From assembly GCF_037392515.1 (NCBI RefSeq), contig NC_090281.1:41578645-41642644 (forward strand): a DNA stretch of 64,000 bases. Reading direction: 5' to 3'. The position numbers and the translations under genes are program-made. The notes beneath the pieces are model-generated. The model had not been told where the DNA came from and did no database searches. It saw only the letters and a program-made list of their open reading frames with translations. This document shows, piece after piece, positions 10,790-20,705 of the stretch (position 1 is the stretch's first letter; each line of letters opens with the position of its first letter). The DNA comes from Haliotis asinina. Taxonomy: Eukaryota > Mollusca > Gastropoda > Lepetellida > Haliotidae.

Positions 10790-11518
10790 GATATGCAGTG
10801 TGTTTTCCGTAAAAACAGAAGTACTGTCGATCACTTAGTGCGTTTAGAATCATTTGTGAAAAATGCGCTGATTAAAAAACAACACACTGTGTCTATCTTT
10901 TTTGATCTTGAGAAGGCAGATGACACAACCTGGAAATATTTTGAGAGATTTACATGATTTCGGTTTGCGAGGTCATTTGCCTGAATTCATAGCCAAATTT
11001 TTTAAATAACAGACAATTTCAAGTCCGCGTCGGTTCTACCCTGTCTGATCATTACAATCAGGATCAGGGTGTTCCACAAGGCAGTATTTTGTCAGTCACT
11101 CTTTTTAGCATAAAGATAAATAGTTTATCAAAAGTTTTAAACGATTCAATTGATGGATCACTTTTTGTGGATGATTTTGATATTTCTTGTAGTGGGAAAA
11201 ATATGCATACTATTGAACGGCAACTGCAGCTGTGTTTAAACAAAATAGATAAATGGGGTCTTGAAAATGGTTTCAAATTTTCTAAATCAAAGACCAATTG
11301 TATACACTTCTGCCATAAATATAAACCTCAGTTTGACCTTTTTGCCCCATATTAAATCCCTAAAGGCCAAATGCTTGAAGGCACTCAATTTATTAAAGGC
11401 TGTTTCTAATTCAAAGTGGGGAGGGGATCAGACTACCCTCCTTCACTTATATAGATCACTCATCCGCTCAAAACTTATGGCTCCATCGCATATGATGGAG
11501 CCTGCAAAAGCAACCTGA
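10790..11518 (+). pseudogene. LINE ORF2 reverse transcriptase domain, frameshifted
   Basis: Across frames the RT blocks appear in order: QCVFRKNRSTVDHLVRLESF; motif A SIFFDLEKADDTTW, which keeps the catalytic Asp although the usual Tyr is Asp; LRGHLPEF; motif B DQGVPQGSILSVTLF; and motif C SLFVDDFDIS, the FVDD box with both Asp residues. Then KWGLENGFKFSKSKT and the thumb region follow. At least three frame changes lie between these blocks. The protein would copy LINE RNA at a nicked target. The upstream endonuclease is missing from this copy. Confidence 0.85.
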
Positions 11519-11919
11519 CTTTGTCTTTGCTCTTTTGGAACTTCACCTATTGACAGTCTCTATGTTGAGGCTGATGAACTATCTCTTGATAGCGCCGTAT
11601 TAAGTTAGCTTTACAGTACATTACTAAATTATACTCTAATGAATCTAACCCTGCGTATAACTGTGTTTTCAATCCCCTTTATGAGCATTTATACAACAAA
11701 AAATCTTCTCTTGTCCCGCCTCTGGGACATAGAATTAAACCATTTCTTTCTTCGGCCGGCAGTGAGCTGGAAAACATAGCTCCCTCCTATCTTCATTCTT
11801 CTCCTTGGCAGTTGGTTAGGCCTCAATTGGAGCTAACATTGACCACAGTTAAAAAATCAGAAACTAATGAATTACAATATAAACAATAATATAATCAACT
11901 AAAACATAAATATTGCAAT

Positions 11920-12480
11920 TATAAATCCTTATTTACAGATGGGTGCAAGGACGGTGGCGCATTGGCCCGTGCCACTGTCATTGGATCCAGAACAATATCT
12001 TCTAGATTACCAGACAGCAGTTCTATTTTTACAGCTGAAGCTAACGCCATACTAACGGCTCTTAAATATATACAAAGACACCCTAAACATAAACAGTGTA
12101 TAATCTATTCCGACTCTCTTTCTTGCCTTCAGGCTATTAAAAATATTTCTTGTAAACATCCATTTTTAATTGAAATTATTGAATTGTATAATAATCTTGC
12201 TACTGGCCAATATGACATTGTCTTCTGTTGGTTACCAAGCCACGTAGGCATTTCAGGTAACGCAATGGCCGATCTTGCTGCCACGGCAGCACTCAACAAA
12301 TCTGTGACACCACTTCTTATTCCATACTCTGATTATAAAGCTAACATTACATCTTATATCCGTGATCTGAGGTCAAAGAAGTGGGACACCCAGGTAGGCA
12401 TCAATGAATTATATGAAATAAAACCCTATATTGGTTATTCCTACTTGGGTTGTCAGTCCAGATTTGAAAGGTCATTATGA
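11920..12480 (+). pseudogene. LINE ORF2 RNase H domain
   Basis: The frame gives YKSLFTDGCKDGG, then FTAEANAILTALKYIQRHP, CIIYSDSLSCLQAIKN and VFCWLPSHVGISGNAMADLA. The acidic residues expected of RNase H are present: Asp in TDG, Glu in AEANA, Asp in YSDS and the late Asp in AMAD. Presence of an RNase H after RT fits the I-group of LINEs rather than CR1 or L2. The frame ends at 12480; a following frame carries RRCRIGHTRYTHKYL and PPFCIPCDERITVKHVLLDC, the typical C-terminal Cys/His segment of such ORF2 proteins. Confidence 0.85.
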
Positions 12481-12605
12481 GACGATGCCGTATTGGTCAC
12501 ACCAGATATACGCATAAATACCTTTTGAAAGGTGAGGATCCTCCATTTTGTATCCCTTGTGATGAAAGAATCACAGTCAAGCATGTCTTGCTTGATTGCG
12601 TTTGA

Positions 12606-13232
12606 ATATTCCATCACAAGGGATACCTATTTTAAATCACGTAGTATGAAGGACCTTTTTACTAATATCAGTTCTCATTTAATCATTGCATTTATTAAAT
12701 GAATTGTAAATAGATAATTTTTTTATTATTGGAAGTTTAAATTCGTAATTGTGCTTGTTAGTGGCTGTATCCACAAAGGGGGTTGAAGTACTGTAAAACT
12801 ATTGTCCTGCTGAGAGGGTACGTAAGTCCACAAACATTCAAAGTAAATTCAAAGTTTCCTTGTTTTTAATCTTAGAATAAGTGTCCTTTTACTGAATGGC
12901 TAGATTTCCCGAATTGCTGACAGCTGAGGGGATGATGTAAATCCTGCTAGGATCCATGCAAGTAGCTTAGGTACTGGAAGTCCCCATGGTCCCTAGTATG
13001 GTGATCTACCTTCAGTTGTTTGCAGTGTATAGCCCATTTTTATATTGTGTTGTCCTGTATAGATAAATTGTTTAGGTACAGTTACTAGTTGTATATTCTA
13101 CTCTGTGATATTCTAGTTGTTTTACTGGCCTTCGTTGACTGGTTTTATAACAGACATATATTTCATTTCAGTACTAAATGTTTTCGTCGCGATATGGCTG
13201 AGTCATTGCCGATGCGACGTTAGATATTAACT
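12606..13232 (+). other. LINE 3' UTR ending in an ACTCACTC tail
   Basis: Non-coding sequence after the Cys/His segment ends GATGCGACGTTAGATATTAA then CTCACTC, a terminus also seen on SINE copies of this window. That similarity suggests the LINE machinery mobilises the SINEs, which is an inference from shared 3' ends. Confidence 0.55.
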
Positions 13233-13811
13233 CACTCAAATGCATCCCGTTTCTTGGTTTGCAGTTGCATCACACAGTTAACATCAACGGTGGAAACATT
13301 ATTTTTATGTTTTCCGAAGGATAAAATGCCTCGTAGTTCGACTCAAAACTTTACAGAGACACGGTCATGTTTGCAATGTTTACATTCCCACAATGCAATC
13401 ATGGAATGTCACATGACTACTCAGCTTCAGCTGAATGATCTAAACTTTCATATGTAGTAGAAATGAGACGGTCATTTTGCCTTGTATGGTTTAAGAGAAT
13501 CACAGATGTACTTAATTAAAATGATCTAGAGAAGATATTTAACCCAAACATAAAGCATTCACCAAACTGTTCATCATTTGTTTTTCTAGTAAAGTTTGTC
13601 TTAACGTAGGGGGCTGACACGTCAAAAGAACAGGGCGTCAGTTAACCCTGTGCAAGGATTCTTAATTTAGGTCACAGACACCGTCATTTGTTTTCTGCTA
13701 TAGATTAATCGAAATTAGGCTTAGAAATTATTAAATATAGCATCTTAGAATAGAAATACAGTTCCTTCTACCACCATGTAGAGTGTAATAAAGCACACTT
13801 TCGCCCTGAAC
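13233..13811. other. Unassigned stretch
   Basis: I see no gene or recognised repeat between the LINE tail and the mariner element. The short open frame 13254-13457 has no recognisable domain. Confidence 0.4.
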
Positions 13812-13813
13812 TA

Positions 13814-15101
13814 CGAGGGTTGGCTGAAAAGTTCTAAGCCTCACTGTGAAAAAAGTTACAAAGTCCACGTTTGTAATTTATTTTTCTACATAGTCCCCTT
13901 CCAAGTTCACACACTTTTGCCAGCGATGCTGCAAGGCCCGAATCCTGGTCAGGAAGAAATCTTCTTCAGCTACCCTAAAAAAATCAGTCACAGCGGAAAT
14001 GACGTCATCATTACTTGCAAAATGGCGACCGGCGAGTTCCTTTTTCATTTTGGGGAACAGGTGGAATTCAGAAGGAGCCAAATCAGGTGAATAAGGAGGA
14101 TGGTCAATGAGTTCAAAGCCACAATCGCGGATTGTTGACATGGCCACCACCGATTTGTGAACAGGCGCATTGTCTTGGTGGACACCTTTAGCGATCATCC
14201 CTCGTCGTTTGGCTTTGATTGCTTCTCGCAACTGGTTCAGTAGATCTGCATAGTATCTGCCGTTGATAGTTTGACCTTTTTCAAGATAATCAATGAGCAG
14301 AATACCCCTGGAATCCCAAAAGACTGATGCCATCACCTTTCCAGCTGAAGGAACAGACTTGGCTTTCTTCGGAGCTGGTGAATCAGGATGCTTCCACTGT
14401 TTTGACTGTAGTTTTGTTTCTGGTTGAAAGTGATGTATCCAGGTCTCATCCATGGTTACAAATCGTGCCACAAAATCATCGGTGATCTGCTTCAAAATGA
14501 CGCAAATTGTCAAGGGACGTGTGGAACCTGACACGTTTCTGTTCTGCTGTCAAGAGCTTTGGCACCCATCTTGCAGAAACTTTAGTCATTCCTAATTCGT
14601 TGGTGATAATATGCTCAACCCTCTCATGAGAGATGCCCACTACACTAGCAATATGTCGAGTAGTCAATCGTCGATCATCCATCAACATATCGAGCACTCG
14701 CGTGATGTTTTCTGGAGTGGTTGCTGTTGAAGGCCTTCCTGAGCGTGGGTCATCATCAAGGCTTTGTCTGCCATGCTTAAATTCTGCAGCCCACTTCTTT
14801 ACTGTGGAAAATGAAGGAGCATCATCCCCTAGAGTGGAGACCATGTCAGCATGTATCTGTGTTGGGGACATCCCTTTCTTTTGCAAGTACTTGATGACTG
14901 CCCTGTATTCAGTTTTGTCCATTTGTGATGATTTCAGAGGGTAGGTTTACCAAAAGAGCTGTAGTTGAGATAAAACTATTAGTATGTTTGTAGTTCTTGT
15001 GTCTATGATTCACTAAATGATTGTCCTCATTGGTGGCAAACACCTGTCTCTACCTGGTGGGGAAAAACCACTCAGGCTGAGAACTTTTCAGCCAACCCTC
15101 G
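13814..15101 (-). mobile_element. mariner element, copy A
   Basis: The terminal inverted repeats start CGAGGGTTGGCTGAAAAG at both ends, with about 22 identical bases and further partial match. TA flanks both ends (13812-13813 and 15102-15103), the target duplication expected of Tc1/mariner. Length is 1288 bp, normal for mariner. The transposase reads on the minus strand. A 1286-bp relative lies at 50546-51831 in the opposite orientation. Confidence 0.95.
13878..14922 (-). pseudogene. mariner transposase with one frameshift (copy A)
   Basis: The N-terminal half (14922-14476) has the paired HTH region SFSTVKKWAAEFKHGRQSLD, PRSGRPSTATT, HIASVVGISHERVEHI and the mariner WVPKLLT motif. The catalytic half (14534-13878) has DETWIHHFQPE (first Asp), HQDNAPVHKS (second Asp) and YSPDLAPSEFHLFPK. 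Exactly 34 residues separate the second Asp from the Glu of SEF, so the triad is DD34E where mariner normally has DD34D. A one-base insertion near 14480-14490, relative to copy B, separates the halves. Two residues (LF before HQDN) are also missing compared with copy B, so this copy is inactive. Confidence 0.92.
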
Positions 15102-15103
15102 TA

Positions 15104-15931
15104 TTATAGTTAAAGCACAAGGACGCTGTATTTCTTAATTACATGGAAAATTGACTCAGTAGGTGCACTATACCACATTTCAAGCCTCTACATAAGTGTT
15201 GGAAGATCACACGTAGCCATTACAGCAACATGTGCTTTAGTTCCTGTGATGTACAATATTTTATGCATTGGGACAAACATTGCAGTTTTATATGATCAGG
15301 TTAATAAACAGCGATTTAATTCAACCTTTTAAGTAAAACTGTTAATATAACTGTCATATTATTGAAAATGATTTGTACATTTTATGCGTAGGCACGCATA
15401 TCTAAAGGAATTGTCTTGTTCATTGCATTGGTTTGTGACCAGGGGCGAGTTTCATGATTCATTATCATTGTTTTAGATAATAAAGTCAATTCAGATTCGA
15501 TTAAAACATGTTTTCTTGGCAGAATATCTTAACTTAAACAATATTTATTCGAACATTGTTTAAAAATATATAAACCAGGTCATGTTTTAATTTGGACAAA
15601 GTCCATATTCTAATTGTTCCGTACTAAATTAACAATCTCTTAGTACGTTTCATTGCATACTTATGGCGTAAAATAATTACATAATCATAAGAAAATTGAT
15701 GCCAGACACATGCACGTGTTGCTCACAATAAGATAAGTAATAAAACAGACTAAATTGTTGATATATTCAGGACACTGTTTAAGATGTAACAAAACTGTAT
15801 AAATTGTTGATATATTCATGACACTATTTCAGAGGTAAAGCCATTCATTTTAAGTTTTATCTAGGAAGTGTTGAATTCTGACACAGAAGCCGAGATCTTT
15901 TACACATTCAGTGGAAATTAGGTTAGATGTA
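15104..15931. other. Unassigned AT-rich stretch
   Basis: No gene or RNA is recognised. A short local duplication, AAATTGTTGATATATTCANGACACT, occurs near 15752 and 15798. Confidence 0.4.
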
Positions 15932-16874
15932 CAGTGGAATCTGTCAAATTCAGAGTCGACTGGGACCTACTTATTTGTCCGAATTACATAGAGTCCGAAT
16001 TGTCCAATGTGACAGGAGTTAGCTCCCTTGATGACGAAGACACATCAGTGAAAACACAAAATAAACAACAATACACTAGTGTAAAATGAATAATTGTTTA
16101 TTATTAATTTATAAATTTCACTTAAACTTGATCATGTTGTGATTCATGTTGGTTGGGAGGCGGTCCTTATAGCTGTCAGTCACATCACTGTCAGTGCACC
16201 CACTTTCTCCACTAACAGTAAACTGTTTCACATTGTAGCGTTGTTTCCAACACAAAAACCATCCGTCAGACGCCTTGAAATCAGTCAAACCCAAGTCAGT
16301 CGCAAACTGTAAAGCTTTCTCCTTCAATATTGGTCTGAACAGTGGCATATCCTTACTTCGTACACGTGAAAACCATTCTTAGAGCATCACGCCGATGTTG
16401 TCATATTTACCATTGTGCCTTCGCTTGGTTTCTGCATTTACATTTTTGGCCTACTGTTGGTGGTAGTAGTCCCGTTTTCTTAAAATGTCCGACACTGTTT
16501 GCGTGCTGATTTTGTACTTTTCAGCAAGGTCTTTCTGTTTAAGGGGAGGTGTTGATTCGGTATCTTCTGAGCCAAGTCCTCTTGGTTGAGTTGTTTGTTT
16601 ACTGATTAACCCGATAATCCACTTGAAATCAGGGACCGCTAATTAGGCCACTCACTCCGCCTCCAGCAGGAAGTCCGACATAATCAGCGTGTTTTCATAG
16701 TCAATTGCCTTGTCGGGCCGAGATTTTAGTCTGAATTCTGAATTATATACCGAGTCCAATTTATTCAGTGTTTGTGTATTGATAACTTAACTAAGTTCTG
16801 CCGGGACCACAACTAAGGTCCGAATTGTAACGAAAACCGATTTACCCAAGGTCCGAATTTGACAGATTCCACTC
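15932..16874 (-). mobile_element. Tigger/pogo-like DNA transposon relic (943 bp)
   Basis: The left end CAGTGGAATCTGTCAAATTC and the reversed right end GAGTGGAATCTGTCAAATTC match at all but the first base. TA lies on each side (15930-15931 and 16875-16876). CAGT-type ends with TA duplication are typical of Tigger/pogo elements, and the coding remnant inside (16118-16348 minus) agrees. The catalytic DDE half is absent, so the element is internally deleted. Confidence 0.85.
16118..16348 (-). pseudogene. CENP-B-type DNA-binding domain of a Tigger transposase
   Basis: The translation includes EKALQFATDLGLTDFKASDG and WFLCWKQRYNVKQFTVSGES, which fits the second helix-turn-helix (HTH_CENPB) of pogo/Tigger transposases, where A..FA..LG...F.AS.GW...F..R appears. 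The first HTH is only weakly visible on the minus strand upstream to about 16600 and contains stops. The stop at 16118 cuts the protein before the DDE domain. Confidence 0.75.
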
Positions 16875-16974
16875 TATACTAGTCAGCAAACCAGTGTCAT
16901 CTTTTTCTGACGTCACTAAATGAACAAAACTTGCCATGACTTCAGCTAAAATGTTGCATTATTTTCAGGGGGAA

Positions 16975-17172
16975 AATAGAGCATAGCGGAGTTATGCCCC
17001 CTTATTTTTCCACCTGGCATGTAATGCCTCGTCTATCTCTCCATTCGTCTGCCCGTCTGTAATCATTTTGTTTCTCAGAAACCATTCAATATCTTTAGAC
17101 CAAACTTGATAGATATAATAGTCTTAACCTATGGTTGTGCCTTTTGCTATTTACAGATTTTTGGCACTTTTT
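16975..17172 (+). mobile_element. 174-bp-repeat element, outer copy, 5' part
   Basis: A degenerate 5' module runs to GGCACTTTTT. It is then interrupted by the ATCCCCCC start of a complete second copy. The outer copy resumes at 18885 (TTCTTGGTCTCCATGG), so the inner copy inserted into its T-rich run. Confidence 0.65.
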
Positions 17173-18884
17173 ATCCCCCCCAGCATAATATGCGGGGGGA
17201 TATAGTCGACACCTTGTCTGTCCGTCCATCCGTCCGTCCGTAATCATTTTGTTTCCGGAGCATAACTCAGAAACCGTTCAATATATTTAGACCAAACTTG
17301 ATAGATATAGTAATCTCAGCCTATGGTTGTGCCTTTTGCCATTTACAGATTTTTGGCATTTATATTTTTTTGTTTTTCCATGGAACATTTTGATGTTAGT
17401 CATATGGTGGGGCGGGCTTTGTTTCCAGAGCATACCTCAAAAACCGTTCAATATTTTAGTGTAAAACTTGGTAGGCATGTGTGGCAGGCCCTAAAGTGGT
17501 GCCTTTTGGTATTTACAGGTTTTTGTGATTTCTTATTTTCTCGGTTTCCATGAAAATGTTTCGGACTTAGTCTTGAAATGAAGGGATGTGCTTCGTTTAC
17601 GGAGCAGAACTCAAAATTCGTGCAATATTTTTCTGCAAAACTTGGTAGATATACCAGTCAGAAGCTGCAATGGTGCCTTTTGCTAGATACAGGTTTTTGT
17701 GATTTCTTAGTTTCTCGGTTTCCCTGGAAACGATCCACACTTTGTCTCAAAAGTGAGATGTGTGTTTCGTTTCTGGAGCACAACTCAAAAACTTCTTAAT
17801 ATCTATCAGTGTAACTTGGTAGATATGTGTGGCAGACCCCAAAGTGGTGCCTTTTGGTATTTACAAGTTTTTGTGATTTATTGTTTTCTCAGTTTCCATG
17901 GAAACGTTTTGGACTTAGTCTCAAAATGGAGGGATGTGCTTCGTTGTCGGAGCAGAACTTGAAAACCATTGAATATTTTTCTGCAGAACTTGGTAAATAT
18001 ATCATTTGGAACCTAATGTGGTGCCTTTTGCTACCTACAGGCTTTTGTGATTTCTTAGTTCCTCGGTTTCCATAGAGGCGTTTTGTACTGAGTTTCAAAA
18101 ATGAGAGGTGTGTTTCATTTCCGGAGCAGAAATCAAAAACGTCTTAATATCTGTCAGTGTTACTTGGTAGATATGTGTGGCAGACCCCAAAGTGGTGCCT
18201 TTTGCATTTTATATGTTTTTCTGATTTATTATTTTCTCCGTTTTTATGGAAACGCTTCAGACTTAGTCTCAAAATGGAGGTAGGGGCTTCGTTTCCGGAG
18301 CAGAACTCAAAAAACCATTTAATATTTTTCTGCAAAACTTGGTAGATATGATTCAATCAGAACCTGAAGCCGTACATTTTGCTATTTCTAGTTTTTAGTG
18401 ATTTATCATTTTCTTGGTCTCCATGGAAACGTTTTTGACTTTGTCTCAAAAGTGAGAGGTGTGTTTCGTTTCCGGAGCAGAACTAAAAAACTTCTTAATA
18501 CCTGTTTGTAGAACTTGGCAGATATGTGAGGCAGACGCCAAAGTGGTGCCTTTTGCTATTTACAGGTTTATGTGAATTATTACTTTCTTGATTTCCATGG
18601 AAACGTTTCAGACTTAGTTTCAAAATGGAGGATGGGCTTCGTTTCCAGAGCACAACTCAAAAATCATTTCATATCATTCAACAGATCTTAGCAGATATAT
18701 GAGACAGATCTTGACATTGTGACATTGCTTGACATTGTGACAGATATATGGCATTTATAATTTTCATGAATTCCATGGAAACAATTCAAACTTAGTCCAA
18801 AAAAAACAATGAGTAGCTTTCAGATTATTTGTCCTTTCAAACGTGGAGGCCGGGGGAATATGTCATCTTCTGATGACTCTTGTT
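17173..18884 (+). mobile_element. 174-bp-repeat element, inner complete copy B
   Basis: It starts ATCCCCCCCAGCATAATATG, a sequence that folds on itself with the following CGGGGGG. A TCCG-rich stretch and eight or so more or less degenerate 174-bp units follow. It ends with a 3' module carrying GTCATC-TTCT-GATGAC (18862-18877) and TCTTGTT. Unit phase is kept by landmarks such as TTTCCATGGAAACG and GGTGCCTTTTG. Several units have lost or gained bases, unlike the near-identical units of copy A. No encoded protein is credible. Confidence 0.8.
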
Positions 18885-19190
18885 TTCTTGGTCTCCATGG
18901 AAATGTTTCGGAAAAAGTGAGGGGTGTGTTTCATTTCTGGAGCACAACTCAATAACTTCTTAATATCTGTCATTAAAACTTGGCAGATATGTGTGGCAGA
19001 CCCCAAAGTGGTGCCTTTTGCTATTTACAGGTTTTTGTGAATTATTATTTTCTTGGTTTCCATGGAAACGTTTCAGACTTAGTCTCAAAATGGAGGGATG
19101 GGCTTCGTTTCCAGAGCACAACTCAAAAAGCATTTCATATCTTTCAACAAATCTTGGCAGATGACTCTTGTATTGATTTTGCCCATCCAA
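18885..19190 (+). mobile_element. 174-bp-repeat element, outer copy, 3' part (truncated)
   Basis: Repeat-unit sequence resumes directly after the inner copy's end and runs to about 19168. It then breaks at CAGATGACTCTTGTATTG, suggesting an internal deletion joined to the last bases of a 3' module. Confidence 0.6.
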
Positions 19191-19256
19191 GAAGAATGTT
19201 GGAGCACTTCTTTAGAAAGTAACAGATCACCTTTGGGGAATCACAACAACTGTTGT

Positions 19257-19511
19257 GGGGTAGAATAGGCCTTCAGCAACCCATGCTTGCCATAAAAGGC
19301 GACTCAGCTTGTCGTAAGAGGCGACTAACGGGATCGGGTGGTCAGACTCGCTGACTTGGTTGACACATGTCATCGGTTCCCAATTGCACAGATCGATGCT
19401 CATGTTGTTGATCACTGGATTGTCTGGTCCAGACTCGATTATTTACAGACCGCCGCCATATAGCTGTAATATTGCTGAGTGCGGCGTAAAACTAAACTCA
19501 CTCACTCACTC
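19257..19511 (+). mobile_element. SINE-like repeat (abalone-type, ACTCACTC tail), 5' truncated
   Basis: The copy begins GGGGTAGAATAGGCCTTCAG and ends ...GCGGCGTAAAACTAAACTCACTCACTC. An 11-bp direct duplication ACAACTGTTGT flanks it (19246-19256 and 19512-19522). Other copies in the window lie at 28591, 52241, 55081, and as fragments at 26275, 39045 and 46975. The conserved middle includes TGTCGTAAGAGGCGACTAA, which is also in the 5' UTR of the LINE at 59636. RNA polymerase III boxes are not clear. Confidence 0.85.
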
Positions 19512-19816
19512 ACAACTGTTGTAGCTCACAAAATATCAGGGGAGCTTAAGCAGAGTGATTTTTTTTTATCATAGCGCTTGGACTGTCACAAGTCTATGTT
19601 AAGGTATTGGAGTTACAATCACTTTAACATGAAGACAGCTTTGTGAAATGAAGCCATGAATGAGTCATGAAGCTATTCTTCAGAGACATGTTACTTTTAT
19701 CAAATCTTGAGCACTGAGCCTCTATCAGATATAGTAGGGGATTTTTTTCACTCCCCTGACTGTATTCACTGACCATTGTTAGCCATGTGTTTGACTCACA
19801 TATATCTTTCTTGCAG

Positions 19817-19921
19817 GTGGAAGATCAGATGAAGCTACTACAAAACTCCTGGAGTGAAATACTTATACTGGACCTAGTATTCCGTCAAGTCAGTGAGTCT
19901 TGGTCTAGTGACATTATTCTG
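19817..19921 (+). CDS. NR5-family nuclear receptor, ligand-binding-domain exon (helices 4-6 region)
   Basis: The exon is bounded by TTTCTTGCAG before and GTGAGT after. It is 105 bp, 35 codons, phase 0 at both ends. The translation begins VEDQMKLLQNSWSEILILDL, the diagnostic LBD signature of the FTZ-F1/SF-1/LRH-1 (NR5) group, where DQM.LLQN.WSE forms the coactivator-groove helix region. Receptors of this group are nuclear, bind extended AGGTCA half-sites as monomers and control development and steroid-type genes in animals. The DNA-binding domain and earlier LBD exons must lie upstream of the window. NR5A (FTZ-F1) is favoured; NR5B (HR39-like) is not excluded. Confidence 0.92.
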
Positions 19922-20705
19922 GTGAGTAGAAAATTTCCCACACATTACCGTTTCATAATGGTAAACAGTACATGTTTAACACACTCCTTTCAGTAGGCTG
20001 AAGTTGGAGAACATCTGCTTTAATCCTGTAAGAACAATTTGTGCATGATGCCTGCAGACTATTCAGAGCTTCGACAGGTCATTTTGAGATAATAGTAGCA
20101 TCTTGCAACCTGAAAGGGATTTTCATTTTGTGAAGAGACATATCTTAAATTCAGTTAAGGAGTTTTTGCTTTTGGGTTTTTTTTTCTGCATAAATGGGTT
20201 ATGAACAATACAAATATTCAGTTATTTCACTCATACCTCAGTGAACCCCCAAATTACTCGTAAGCAGATTTGACGAAAATGTGGTACCATCTGTAGTTTG
20301 ATGAAAAACAGTTCCACAAATCAGGTTTACTGCTTCCTTCCTTCTTGAGTTTCCTGTTGTCAGAACCACAACATATTTTTGTGGCCTTTGTATGGAGAAA
20401 ATCTGTATGTGCAATCAGAGCCATTGCCTGTAAAACAGTATATAGCATTGTGTGTCATGGTTCTGATATATGTTTTCCAATATATTGCCATACAATTTCT
20501 TTGCAAGTACACAACCTGTTGTTTATGGAGTTTTTGATTCTCATTTCAACCTGCACTTGCAATGGAGGTTTGGCTCAGTCAGCTCTGAGAAAGGAATGAC
20601 ACTGACCTTTTTCATCTATAAACAGAAACTAAATTCCAACTTGGAAAGCATCAAAATATGAATCCGTTGCTTCTTTTGGGAATAAAAATTTGTTTATTAT
20701 TGGTA
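19922..20705 (+). other. NR5 intron, first part, unassigned
   Basis: Intronic sequence after the GTGAGT donor. Short open frames at 20254-20661 have no recognisable content. Confidence 0.6.

Larger units (their letters stand above)
8560..13232 (+). mobile_element. RNase H-bearing LINE (I/Jockey-like group), copy A, internally rearranged
   Basis: The 5' end GCCACCTCCTCGTGGTGGGT is shared with the copy at 59636. In order it shows a 5' UTR; ORF1 with zinc knuckles (9138-9960); an inverted piece of ORF2 (about 9966-10393); the ORF1 C-terminal part (10394-10721); reverse transcriptase (about 10790-11350); RNase H (about 11920-12480); a C-terminal Cys/His segment (12476-12605); and a 3' UTR ending near ACTCACTC at 13232. 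The endonuclease and N-terminal RT regions present in the other copy are absent. Multiple stops make it inactive. Confidence 0.85.

Noticed and set aside
14633..14944. 103-codon plus-strand frame, with a twin at 50703-51014 on the minus strand
   Set aside because: It is the antisense of the conserved mariner transposase DNA-binding region; conservation follows the transposase.
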